In this document: one piece after another, positions 18,546-26,879 of the stretch
How the letters are laid out: each line of letters begins with the position of its first letter
How positions within the stretch are numbered: the stretch's first letter is position 1
Source: Pseudoalteromonas gelatinilytica
Lineage (GTDB): Bacteria; Pseudomonadota; Gammaproteobacteria; Enterobacterales; Alteromonadaceae
Assembly: GCF_001641615.1 (NCBI RefSeq)
Contig: NZ_LRRU01000023.1
Location: 245,768 to 309,767 of the forward strand
Length of the DNA: 64,000 nt
Direction of reading: 5' to 3'
Notes under the pieces: generated by a model
The model's database searches: none
Told to the model about the DNA's origin: nothing
What the model saw: only the letters and a program-made list of their open reading frames with translations
Program-made: the position numbers and the translations under genes

Positions 18546-19327
18546 AGGTGCCTGAGTTCCTCTGAAAAGTAATGTTGCAAATCACGGGTTAATTGTCGCG
18601 CTTGCATGGCGGGTTGTTCATTATTAAATGTGTTGTCAAACGTAAATGGGTCAGTGGCAAAGCGCATCTCAAAATGCGCTTTTGTTGCGGCAACGCAATA
18701 CCATGGTGTGCCTTTGGTCAAAGTACTGGGTTTCATACTAATCAGCACTGAAGTAATTGGGGCTTTACAACGCGCAGCAATATTCGCAGCGCCACGCTTA
18801 AATGTTAACTGTTCACCTGGGGTTGTGCGGGTGCCTTCAGGAAAGATAATCAGGTTATTTCCAGCAGCGAGTGATGCTTCACAATCATTCAGTAACTCTT
18901 GTGGGTCTTCATTACTAATATAACCTGTGCCTTTAATTACACCGCGCATAAATGGATTTTTAAATAAGTGTGCTTTGACCACGCAGTCAGCATTTTTAAT
19001 CACAGATATCAGCACCACAACATCAATTAATGAAGGGTGATTGGCAAGTACTAACTGCCCTTTAAGATCATGAAATTTCTGTTTATCTTGCACAGAAAAA
19101 TGGATAGCACCAGTGTAATGCATCAAGGCAACAAAGAATTTAAAACTATAGTGAACCGTTAAACGGGCTTTTTGCTTACGTTTCGCTTGGCAAGGTTCAA
19201 ATAAACGTTGTAAAGGCAAAACCAACAAAGTGAGTACAATACCGCCAAAGCCAAATACAGAAAAACAAAACCCGGTTGCCAGTACCCGCCAAATTTTATT
19301 CAACTTAATGTAAACGTTAGTCGCCAT
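18542..19327 (-). CDS. PlsC-like acyltransferase (ApeD-like)
   Basis: 261 aa. An N-terminal membrane helix (VLATGFCFSVFGFGGIVLTL) precedes the acyltransferase domain with HxxxxD in VLANHPSLIDVVV and the glycerol-phosphate-binding FPEGTRTTPGEQL. The family transfers acyl groups to lysophospholipid-type acceptors. In the APE operon it probably helps attach the polyene chain to a lipid. The 5' end overlaps the ketosynthase-like gene by 11 bases. Confidence 0.82.
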   Translation of the reverse strand: MATNVYIKLNKIWRVLATGFCFSVFGFGGIVLTLLVLPLQRLFEPCQAKRKQKARLTVHYSFKFFVALMHYTGAIHFSVQDKQKFHDLKGQLVLANHPSLIDVVVLISVIKNADCVVKAHLFKNPFMRGVIKGTGYISNEDPQELLNDCEASLAAGNNLIIFPEGTRTTPGEQLTFKRGAANIAARCKAPITSVLISMKPSTLTKGTPWYCVAATKAHFEMRFATDPFTFDNTFNNEQPAMQARQLTRDLQHYFSEELRHL

Positions 19328-20027
19328 GGTACTGTAGCATCCAAGCTGATTGTTGATGTGAAAGCAGCGATTGTGATCCTTTGCTTGTTAAAGCAGCTGC
19401 TAATTGCAAACTCAGTGGTAAACACGAGTCACTTTGAGTATGTTCTGATTCAGGAAGTTTTGTTAATTCAAAATACGGCTTACCGGCCTGCGCTGTTGAT
19501 AATACGAACGATACACTATGAGCAATTTGTTGCTCGTCGCTAAATGGTAAGTATTCATCAGGTAATACACTTTCGGCATGGGCAATTAAAATTTGCTGCT
19601 CTACACCACTATGAACACGAGCAAAACCATCAATCATGGCTGAAATAATGCTGTCTTGGCCACCAGCGATAGCATTCATTGGGGCTTTGTTTTTTGCAAT
19701 AATCGAAAATAATCCGGTTGCAGCATTATGTACACTCAAACCAAATGCGGTTGGAGATAGCGGTTCTTGTTCGACGAGTGAATGTAACAATTGCGCTGTT
19801 TTTGGTAAGTCGCCATGACGAGATGAAAAATTAACGGCTAGCTGCTGATGCTCGCCTTGCGCTTGATGCATAGTATGAAGCGCCATTTTCATAAACGGGC
19901 TTAAGCGGCGGCGCTGCATCGGTGCAACCCAGCTTAAATCAAGGTCAGCAATATTGAGATGGCTTAATTCTGCTATTTGTTGCTCGGGTGCAACCCATAA
20001 ACACAAATTATCAACAACAAATTTCAC
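19317..20027 (-). CDS. apeC: Ketosynthase-like chain-length-factor protein without active Cys (ApeC-type)
   Basis: 236 aa from a GTG at 20027; no ATG fits. Similar only to the N-terminal half of ketosynthases (beta-ketoacyl synthase N-terminal-like). The place of the active cysteine reads SVHNAATGLFSI with no Cys, and the C-terminal half with the two catalytic His is missing. In characterised APE systems a comparable protein pairs with ApeO as chain-length factor. First gene of the operon; 107 bases separate it from the next gene upstream, room for the operon promoter. Confidence 0.75.
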   Translation of the reverse strand: MKFVVDNLCLWVAPEQQIAELSHLNIADLDLSWVAPMQRRRLSPFMKMALHTMHQAQGEHQQLAVNFSSRHGDLPKTAQLLHSLVEQEPLSPTAFGLSVHNAATGLFSIIAKNKAPMNAIAGGQDSIISAMIDGFARVHSGVEQQILIAHAESVLPDEYLPFSDEQQIAHSVSFVLSTAQAGKPYFELTKLPESEHTQSDSCLPLSLQLAAALTSKGSQSLLSHQQSAWMLQYHGD

Positions 20028-20095
20028 AAATATTATTCTTATAACGCCAAACGATTGCTAATTTTACCTATTAGCTACAAAAAAGTAAAACAATG

Positions 20096-20123
20096 GTGCT
20101 TAATTACAGCCGCAATTAAGCAC
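20096..20123 (-). terminator. Perfect 10-bp hairpin between dapA-like gene and aryl polyene operon
   Basis: GTGCTTAATT (20096-20105) and AATTAAGCAC (20114-20123) form a perfect stem with an 8-base loop, directly after the stop of the minus-strand gene at 20134. A T-rich stretch (TTGTTTTACTTTTTT) follows on the minus strand, so it is probably that gene's terminator and separates it from the pigment operon. Confidence 0.55.
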
Positions 20124-20133
20124 TCATTCATTT

Positions 20134-21048
20134 TTATCGTAAAATAACGTCTTTTTCGGTTAAAAGTTGTGCTTTTTCACCAACTATATCAGCAATATCA
20201 AGTTCGTTAATGTAACCTAAACCGATCTCTTGCTGTGCACGTGTAAGTGGCACATAAGGAAGACGGAACACAGGATTTACCGCGCCTGTCATCATCAGCG
20301 CCGTATTGATTGCAATTGGATTAGGCTCGCAGAATAACCAGCCCATAAGTGGCTGTAGTTTTGCATTAAGTGCATCATTTTTTTCATCCATCAACTGACG
20401 GAATAAGCCAGGGATGATATTTGATGTAACCGAGATAACACCGTGCGCATTATGAATATGCCTTGCATCATGCGCTTCATCATCGTTACCTGACCAACAA
20501 GCAATGCCTTGCTGTTCATAATGAGCAATACGCTCATTGCCACCGCACTCTTTTACACCGATAAAGTTTTCGTGCTTCGCAAGTGGCTCAATGATATCTG
20601 GTGTTAAATCTTGGCCTGTACGACCTGCGACGTTGTAGATAAACGCAGGACCAATATCAAGTAAACGGTTAAAGTGCTCTTTCACACCCGCCAGCGACGT
20701 ACGCCCATAATATGGGTTAATTTGCAGGGCTGCATCCATACCGGTGGCAAAACCATACTCGGTTGCTTTAATTGCTTCACGCGTATTGTTGCTACCTGTA
20801 TTACCAACAATTAATAAACGGTCCGAGAATTTGCTAACACTGTGAGCAATTAGCATTAAGTGTTCTTCCCAATTCATTAATTGGCCTTCACCTGTGGTCC
20901 CACCCACAATGATGCCATCAACACCAGCTGCAATTTGCTGCTCAACAAGGTCGTCATAACATGCAAGATCAATTTCACCATTAGTTAAATAAGGTGTTTT
21001 TATAGCGGTGATCAAACTTGCTTGTTTAATTGTTTCTAGGTTGCGCAT
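20134..21048 (-). CDS. Dihydrodipicolinate synthase family protein, plant-type
   Basis: 304 aa from the ATG at 21048; the frame extends to 21171 but the extra 41 residues do not resemble the family, which is about 290-300 aa. DapA features are present: GGTTGEGQLMNWEEH, the catalytic Tyr in IYNVAGRTGQDL and the Schiff-base Lys in FIGVKECGGNERI. Several stretches (EGQLMNWEEHLMLIAH, INPYYGRTSL, WSGNDDEAHDARH, GVISVTSNIIPGL) resemble plant chloroplast DHDPS more than E. coli DapA, judged from memory. It could be a lysine-pathway enzyme or a lyase for another keto acid; no other lysine genes are nearby. Confidence 0.7.
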   Translation of the reverse strand: MRNLETIKQASLITAIKTPYLTNGEIDLACYDDLVEQQIAAGVDGIIVGGTTGEGQLMNWEEHLMLIAHSVSKFSDRLLIVGNTGSNNTREAIKATEYGFATGMDAALQINPYYGRTSLAGVKEHFNRLLDIGPAFIYNVAGRTGQDLTPDIIEPLAKHENFIGVKECGGNERIAHYEQQGIACWSGNDDEAHDARHIHNAHGVISVTSNIIPGLFRQLMDEKNDALNAKLQPLMGWLFCEPNPIAINTALMMTGAVNPVFRLPYVPLTRAQQEIGLGYINELDIADIVGEKAQLLTEKDVILR

Positions 21049-21165
21049 AACTTTTTTAATGTTTGGAAAATTTGCGCTAGTTGTATCATAAACACGGGCA
21101 TTTTCCGAGTAGTGTGATGCAATAAATAAAAATACTTGAGAAAAAATCAAAGTTAAGCCAAAATC

Positions 21166-21191
21166 AAACACTGTATAAATTAACAGTGTTT
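21166..21191. promoter_or_regulatory. Inverted repeat between divergent genes; possible operator
   Basis: AAACACTG (21166-21173) and CAGTGTTT (21184-21191) form a perfect 8-bp dyad in the short divergent intergenic region, about 18 bases before the + strand start at 21209. The half-site AACAGTGTTTATT recurs once just after that gene, near 21916-21928. A shared regulator site is possible. Confidence 0.4.
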
Positions 21192-21208
21192 ATTGTGAGT
21201 ATTTGATA

Positions 21209-21862
21209 ATGCAACTTTCAAAATTTTTGGCAACCTACTTTTATACTACCGAAGAGCTGTGCCATACCCTCTCAATTGATGAGGAAACGCTATCGGCATG
21301 GCAACAAAGTAGTTTATTTCCAAAACCGAGTTATTGTTTGCAGAGCCAATTAGAATGCAGCTCGTATTCGGGCATTTATCAATGCGAAGAATATCAAGAC
21401 TATTACCCTCGTGGTGCCGCTAGTTGGGGGCAATTAATTATCAAACATGACATAAGCTCATCCTGCCAAGCGTTTAATTATTTTGCTCAGCAATATTCAA
21501 ATCAACTCAGTAAGCTTGCTGAGCAAGGCTTTGCTATCGATGAAGAATTATTTGGCAGTGAAATTGACGAGCACTTACAGCAAGTTTGGCAACAGTTTTT
21601 ATACAGTAAATACGGTGTGCTCACACAAAATGGCTTAGTTGAAGAAGCCGTACAGCTCGACGTAGCTAAGTTATTAATTGATGATATTACTGAACTACGC
21701 ACTAAAACAGGTTTAAGCGTAGAAGAGCGCCAAAGCTTACATAAGGCACTCAAATTAATGAACCGCGCGTTAAGCCATGGTACGGGCAACGAAGGTAAAA
21801 ACACCTTGCGCCATCGTTATATTGATGATGTCGTTGCAAAATACGACCTATCGGTAAAATAA
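21209..21862 (+). CDS. DUF6058-like protein
   Basis: 217 aa from the ATG at 21209; a TTG two codons earlier is also in frame. The N-terminal part looks like a small helix-turn-helix or MerR-like module (YFYTTEELCHTLSIDEETLSAWQQSSLFPKPSY), followed by a Cys-containing stretch (LECSSYSGIYQCEEYQDYYPRGAASWG) and a helical C-terminus. I recall this layout from DUF6058 'natural product biosynthesis' proteins, but the match is from memory. Divergent from the DapA-like gene, close to the pigment operon. Function unknown; DNA binding is a guess from the N-terminus. Confidence 0.5.
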   Translation: MQLSKFLATYFYTTEELCHTLSIDEETLSAWQQSSLFPKPSYCLQSQLECSSYSGIYQCEEYQDYYPRGAASWGQLIIKHDISSSCQAFNYFAQQYSNQLSKLAEQGFAIDEELFGSEIDEHLQQVWQQFLYSKYGVLTQNGLVEEAVQLDVAKLLIDDITELRTKTGLSVEERQSLHKALKLMNRALSHGTGNEGKNTLRHRYIDDVVAKYDLSVK

Positions 21863-22097
21863 CTGCTCATTTTGCGCTTTAAATGAAGCGCAACTGAATA
21901 ACCGCACAAAGTTACAACAGTGTTTATTTTGTTATAAATAGGTTAATACAATTTGCTACCTTTGTTTTGTAGGTTTTCATCTGCTTGATCGATAGATTGG
22001 TCTGGTTGAGTTATTGCTCTTGTCATGTTTGTTGTTTTGGCACCTAGCAATAATTCCTTTCTTCCAAACTAATTAAATCAAAATACAGGATGAAAAG

Positions 22098-25000
22098 ATG
22101 AAACCTTTTCCAAGGCTTGGTCGCTTAAAGGCGACCTACTTAGCCATGCTCGGCTTATCGATTGCCCAACCAGCAACCGCAGAAGAATCATTTGTTACAC
22201 AACAAAGTAAAGCGGATGCCCTTACATTCACTTTGATCACTGGGGACAAAGTGTCGGCTGTTGTCAATAAAGACGGCAAGCTAGGCGGCATTCGATTAGT
22301 GAATGCAGATGGTTCAGATACATTCACCAGTATCTTTAAACGTGGTAACAACACCTATGTAGTTCCAAACCATGCACAAGCTTTAGTAGATTCAAATGCG
22401 ATTGATTTAGAGCTTTTCAATATTAATAAGTTATATGAATCGGGTTACGATGATGCATCAACCGACGCCCTTCCCGTCATTGTTGAATACCGCGATGGCA
22501 CCCTTGCAGGACCTGCAGTCCCAGCAACGCTTGCTGGTATGTCATTAACCGGTGAAATTGAGCTAATCGATAGCGCCGCATTTGCAATCAGCAAAGACAA
22601 AGCAGCGCAAACTTGGCAAACCTTGGTTGCACAAGCTGACGTTGAAGGTATTTGGCTTGATGCTGTCGTTCATGCTCACAAGGTTTCACAGTCAGAAACC
22701 CTGACTCCGACAGTACCGCTTACAGGCGCATATGGTGAGTCAGCGATTAACTATAATGGCGCAGGTATTAAAGTTGCTGTACTTGATACAGGCTATGATA
22801 CCGAGCACCCAGACTTACTAGGTCGTGTCATTGCATCCCGTGATTTTACATATTCGAGCAACGGTGTAGATGATTTAAATGGTCATGGTACTCATACAGC
22901 CTCAACCGTTGCAGGCAATGGTCATGAGTCAGAAGGTAAATGGGTCGGTGTGGCACCAGCTGCCGATTTAATTATCGCTAAAGTATTAAGCAATACGGGT
23001 TCAGGTTCAACTTACGGTATTTTAAATGGCATGCAATGGGCGGTGCTTTCAGAGCACGCTGACATTGTAAATATGTCATTGGGTGGTACAGCAACAACGT
23101 GTAGTGGCCCATTGGTTGAGATGGTTGAAGCGCTGAGCAATAAGGCCTTATTTGTTATCTCTGCGGGCAATAGCTTTACCCGTGAAACAATTGGTTCACC
23201 GGGCTGTGCGCCAAGTGCATTAACCGTAGGTGCCATTGATCGTGACGGCAATACGGCGTCGTTCTCTTCACGCGGTCCATCGCCAGATGGCCACTCAGCA
23301 AAACCAGATATTGCCTCGCAAGGTGTATCTGTTGTTGCCGCAGCATCTGGTGGCTTAGGTGATACGGCTTACCGCGTGTATTCAGGTACATCAATGGCAG
23401 CCCCGCATGTTGCCGGTGGTGCTGCAATTGTTATGCAAGCTCGCCAAGATCTTACGCCAAAAGAAATTAAAGATGTGCTCACATCATCCGTATTTAGTGG
23501 TAACTCACACGTCCTTGAGCAAGGTGCCGGTGCCATGAATATCGACCGCGCCATTAACCAAGCTATTGTGGCTCCTGCGAACCGTGAACTTGGCTATTTT
23601 GATAATGCTAATAATGCATTTACAGAAACACAGATCACGCTAACAAACACGTCTGATGAAAGTATTCAATTAAAATTGAAATTAGACTTAATTGGTGAAG
23701 ATGGCAAAACACAATTGCCAGCGACTCTGGCAGGATTAGATGTTAACTCAGTGACAATCCCAGCCAAAGGTATTGCTCAAGTCCCTATGTGGATTGACCC
23801 AAGTGTGGCCCTTAATAACAGTGCTTATGGTGCAATTACAGGTCGCATCACAGGCACAACTGTTGGCAATACAGATCAGCAAGTGACGGTGCCAGTGTCA
23901 TTTTGGATTGACCAACCTCACGTTAATTTAACGGTTAACCTGACAGATCGCTGGGGCAATCAAGCAGGCTCTCCATCAAAGCTTTACTTAATTAATGAAG
24001 AAGATGATTGGGGCAGTCTTGTTAGACTCACTGGCGGCAAAGCCAATATCGATGTACCTGCTGGTTACTATACGTTGATTGCTAACATTATGACTTACGA
24101 TAACCCGCAAACCAGCTCTGGTTTAGTTGAATCAGCGGCACAAATGGCTGTATTAAATCGTAAGATTGATGGCAAAACAGAGATTAACTTTGATGCACGT
24201 AACGCTCAACCTGTCACCTTTAAAGCTGACCAGCCTCTTGATCCACAAGGCTATTCATTTGGCTTTACTTACGCGATTGACGATCAAGAAGTGGCGAAGC
24301 TTGCTGCTATCGAAATGGCACCTGATTACGTAAATGATATGTATGCATGGTCACAAGGTCATGACGACCGTTTTCGCTCATTTATCACCACCCGCGCGGT
24401 GGCTCCAGAAACAACCGTCACTATGCAAAACGGGGTTGAACTTGATTACATCAAACAAGGTTTAGCACTGTCTTTTCATGGTGAAGGGTCAGCAGAAGTC
24501 GTGCCAGTAGGTGATGCCGGCTACAGCACTGATTGGAGTCAATTTGAGTTAGACGGAAAAATAGCGCTTATTGCGAATCCTAATTACCTCACGTCGTACA
24601 TGGTCGGTAACGCGATGAAACATGGCGCTAGTGGCGTAATCTTTTACCGCCCTGGTCGTGGCGGCCGATATAAAGGCGCGATCACAGGCACACCAAAAGT
24701 ACCCGTGATTGGTATTAGTACCGAACAAGGTGAAGCCTTAATGGCAGAAATCGAAGCTGGCAACAATATCGTTAGCTGGTCTGGTATTGCGGCTGAACGC
24801 TCACCTTATGCCTATTCAATCAACCACATTACTGATGGCCGAATTCAATCTGGGCAAATCAATGTTGCTGAGCATAAAATGCATAAAATGAGTGCGTCTT
24901 ATCATTCGCAAAATGATGAGCGCCCGGCATGGACTGATGTTATGGCAATGACCAACAGTACCGGAGAGTTCTACTCGACAGGTAGCTCGCAGTTAATTAT

Positions 25001-25874
25001 GTTGCCTCATCAACGTGATGAATATTACACAGCAAGTGCAAAAAATGCGTGGACGAATGTCGTTATGCCAAACTATCAAATTCAAAGTGCAGGCGCTTAC
25101 TTTGATGGCCCACGCGCAATGACTGAAGGTGCTGAGCAAAGCACCACTTGGTTTAAAGGTCCTCGTGCTGGCAGCTTAGGCAGCAGTGGCTCAGCGATTA
25201 TTAGCCGCGATACCAATGTCCTTTACTTTAATCTTGCTTCGTTTGGCGATGCCGCAAACCATGATGGTATTTTTGGTTATATGGGTAGCTCAGCATTTGG
25301 TTTAAAAGTAAATGGTGAGCCAGCCTCTCCGTATCAAGGCACGTTAACGCTTGAACCGGGCTCTCATCAAATTACCTTAGAAATGCGATCTTATGCCCGC
25401 GGTGTCGGTGAGCGCTCTCCGGTCAATGATAAACTTGGTTCTCTTTACCAAGGCTTCTATACATTTACGGCTGACGAGCAACAACAAGGTGTTCAGCCAA
25501 TTTTAGTGCCTATGATTGATTTACCTGTTGATATTAATAACAGCATGAAAGCAGGTGAAGCGGCTCACGTTAAGTTAACGGGTTTATTGGATGGTGTAGG
25601 TGAAGTGGCGCTGGCAGATGTACAATTCCAATATGCGTACGGCCAAGAATGCACAATTGCTAACGTGCCTGCTTATATCTATTGCCCTGTATCAACCAAG
25701 TTCTCAAGCGAAAACTGGTTAGATGCACAGGTTGAACACATTGACGGTAAATGGGTGGCAACTATCCCTAATACTGGCAACGTCGGTGACTTTGTCCATA
25801 TTCGTACGATTGTTTCTGATTATGGTTCAAGCCAAGCTGAGCAAATTACCATGCGAGCTTACATGTTAGATTAA
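22098..25874 (+). CDS. Secreted subtilisin-like serine protease (S8 family) with PA domain
   Basis: 1258 aa. Signal peptide (LKATYLAMLGLSIAQPATA), a prodomain of about 190 residues, then the S8 catalytic domain: Asp near 229 (VAVLDTGYDTEHPD), His near 266 (LNGHGTHTASTVAG) and Ser near 432 (YSGTSMAAPHVAGG), so the triad is complete. A beta-rich region follows, with a protease-associated domain near 790-900 (GLALSFHGEGSAEVVPVGDA, NAMKHGASGVIFYRPG). The C-terminal 350 residues are beta-sandwich-like with cysteines near the end. No anchor is visible, so it is probably an extracellular protease for marine protein. Single gene, Shine-Dalgarno AGGATGAAAAG, strong terminator after it. Confidence 0.9.
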   Translation: MKPFPRLGRLKATYLAMLGLSIAQPATAEESFVTQQSKADALTFTLITGDKVSAVVNKDGKLGGIRLVNADGSDTFTSIFKRGNNTYVVPNHAQALVDSNAIDLELFNINKLYESGYDDASTDALPVIVEYRDGTLAGPAVPATLAGMSLTGEIELIDSAAFAISKDKAAQTWQTLVAQADVEGIWLDAVVHAHKVSQSETLTPTVPLTGAYGESAINYNGAGIKVAVLDTGYDTEHPDLLGRVIASRDFTYSSNGVDDLNGHGTHTASTVAGNGHESEGKWVGVAPAADLIIAKVLSNTGSGSTYGILNGMQWAVLSEHADIVNMSLGGTATTCSGPLVEMVEALSNKALFVISAGNSFTRETIGSPGCAPSALTVGAIDRDGNTASFSSRGPSPDGHSAKPDIASQGVSVVAAASGGLGDTAYRVYSGTSMAAPHVAGGAAIVMQARQDLTPKEIKDVLTSSVFSGNSHVLEQGAGAMNIDRAINQAIVAPANRELGYFDNANNAFTETQITLTNTSDESIQLKLKLDLIGEDGKTQLPATLAGLDVNSVTIPAKGIAQVPMWIDPSVALNNSAYGAITGRITGTTVGNTDQQVTVPVSFWIDQPHVNLTVNLTDRWGNQAGSPSKLYLINEEDDWGSLVRLTGGKANIDVPAGYYTLIANIMTYDNPQTSSGLVESAAQMAVLNRKIDGKTEINFDARNAQPVTFKADQPLDPQGYSFGFTYAIDDQEVAKLAAIEMAPDYVNDMYAWSQGHDDRFRSFITTRAVAPETTVTMQNGVELDYIKQGLALSFHGEGSAEVVPVGDAGYSTDWSQFELDGKIALIANPNYLTSYMVGNAMKHGASGVIFYRPGRGGRYKGAITGTPKVPVIGISTEQGEALMAEIEAGNNIVSWSGIAAERSPYAYSINHITDGRIQSGQINVAEHKMHKMSASYHSQNDERPAWTDVMAMTNSTGEFYSTGSSQLIMLPHQRDEYYTASAKNAWTNVVMPNYQIQSAGAYFDGPRAMTEGAEQSTTWFKGPRAGSLGSSGSAIISRDTNVLYFNLASFGDAANHDGIFGYMGSSAFGLKVNGEPASPYQGTLTLEPGSHQITLEMRSYARGVGERSPVNDKLGSLYQGFYTFTADEQQQGVQPILVPMIDLPVDINNSMKAGEAAHVKLTGLLDGVGEVALADVQFQYAYGQECTIANVPAYIYCPVSTKFSSENWLDAQVEHIDGKWVATIPNTGNVGDFVHIRTIVSDYGSSQAEQITMRAYMLD

Positions 25875-25892
25875 TTAGTTAGCGCTAATCAA

Positions 25893-25918
25893 CAAAGCCG
25901 CCTTCGGGTGGCTTTTTT
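25893..25918 (+). terminator. Rho-independent terminator after the subtilase gene
   Basis: AAGCCGCC-TTCG-GGTGGCTT hairpin with a UUCG tetraloop followed by TTTTTT. Confidence 0.9.
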
Positions 25919-25943
25919 AATCTAAAAACAACATGGTCAAGTA

Positions 25944-26219
25944 TTAAGAATCTAAATGCTCGTACTGACCACGATACACTTCAAACGTTTTTACGACAGT
26001 GTGTTGCTCTTTACTTAGATTATCAAACCAGGTATCGAAACGCTCATCATCATCTTGTTCACTCAGTGCTAAATACTGTGCCAACAACTCAATAATATCG
26101 TTGTGAGTACACGACAAGGTGTCTACATGATTAGCTAAAACAGAATGGTCTTTATCGCGAAGCGTGTTCATTACATTTTGATCTAGTTCTTCACGGCTAG
26201 TTTTATCATTCACTTCCAT
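25944..26219 (-). CDS. Small acidic hypothetical protein
   Basis: 91 aa from the ATG at 26219 (MEVNDKTSREELDQ); a GTG seven codons earlier is an alternative. GAGGG lies very close to the ATG. Highly acidic and helical, with no signal peptide, Cys motif or known domain (LSCTHNDIIELLAQYLALSEQDDDERFDTWFDNLSKEQH). It points towards the subtilase gene, whose terminator it may share. Family unknown. Confidence 0.55.
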   Translation of the reverse strand: MEVNDKTSREELDQNVMNTLRDKDHSVLANHVDTLSCTHNDIIELLAQYLALSEQDDDERFDTWFDNLSKEQHTVVKTFEVYRGQYEHLDS

Positions 26220-26393
26220 ATCCCTCTTTAAAATAAGCACGCATACCTAGTTATAACAGCCTTATCGACAATATCCAGCTTTTTAAATCTAACTGCTTAT
26301 TGATTGTTCAGCTTGTACAAATTTAAGACAAAAAAATATAAATAAGAATCATTTTTATCTTGACCCAAATAGTCGATCACTCTACAATCGCTA

Positions 26394-26408
26394 CATTATC
26401 ACATAACA
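26394..26408. promoter_or_regulatory. Candidate Zur operator for rpmE2-rpmJ2
   Basis: CATTAT-CAC-ATAACA fits the gammaproteobacterial Zur core TGTTAT-N3-ATAACA with two mismatches, both in the left half. It lies 13-27 bases before the rpmE2 start, where binding would block transcription or initiation. Zinc-free L31/L36 paralogues are classic Zur targets. Confidence 0.45.
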
Positions 26409-26420
26409 AATAGGTGCATT

Positions 26421-26672
26421 ATGAAGCCAAATATCCACCCTGATTACCAGCAAGTCGCGTTTCATGATACAGCGGCAGACAGCTATTTTATTATTGGTTC
26501 GACAATCAAAACTTCGCGCACGATTGAACTTGAGGGCAAAACCTACCCTTATGTGCCAATTGACGTATCAAGCGATTCACACCCGTTTTATACCGGTAAG
26601 CAAAAAGCCGTTGCAAGCGATGGCCGTGTTGCTGCGTTTAATCGTCGTTTTAAAAGCTTAGCGAGCAAATAG
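26421..26672 (+). CDS. rpmE2: Ribosomal protein bL31, type B (zinc-independent)
   Basis: 83 aa. MKPNIHPDYQQVAFHDTAAD, then YPYVPIDVSSDSHPFYTGKQK and the C-terminal RVAAFNRRFKSL match type B L31. The CxxC zinc pairs of the standard L31 are absent, so it is the zinc-free form, expressed when zinc is scarce so that zinc can be recovered from ribosomes. Shine-Dalgarno AGGTG before ATG. The L36 paralogue follows 18 bases downstream in the same transcript. Confidence 0.93.
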   Translation: MKPNIHPDYQQVAFHDTAADSYFIIGSTIKTSRTIELEGKTYPYVPIDVSSDSHPFYTGKQKAVASDGRVAAFNRRFKSLASK

Positions 26673-26690
26673 TTGCTATAAGGAAAGAAC

Positions 26691-26828
26691 ATGAAAGTAT
26701 TAAGTTCATTAAAAAGCGCGAAGAACCGCCCGGGCTGCCAAATCGTAAAGCGTAAAGGTCGTGTCTATGTTATTAATAAAGACAATCCGCGCTTTAAAGC
26801 CGTTCAAGGTAAAAAGAAAAAGCGTTAA
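26691..26828 (+). CDS. rpmJ2: Ribosomal protein bL36, zinc-independent paralogue
   Basis: 45 aa with Shine-Dalgarno AAGGAAAG: MKVLSSLKSAKNRPGC..., RKGRVYVINKDNPRFKAVQG and a lysine-rich tail. Standard L36 has four zinc ligands; here only Cys16 remains, marking the C-minus form. Encoded directly behind rpmE2, the usual arrangement (ykgM-ykgO in E. coli). Confidence 0.92.
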   Translation: MKVLSSLKSAKNRPGCQIVKRKGRVYVINKDNPRFKAVQGKKKKR

Positions 26829-26852
26829 AAAAGGTGCCTAGGCACCTTTTTT
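26829..26852 (+). terminator. Rho-independent terminator after rpmJ2
   Basis: AAAAGGTGCC-TA-GGCACCTTTTTT, a perfect stem starting right after the stop codon. Confidence 0.9.
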
Positions 26853-26879
26853 AAATTAAAGTAATTTTAACTCAATAAC

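Noticed and set aside
26338..26356. Fur box upstream of rpmE2
   Set aside because: About 12 of 19 positions match, but the stretch is very AT-rich and the target genes are zinc, not iron, related; the Zur-like site nearer the start fits better.
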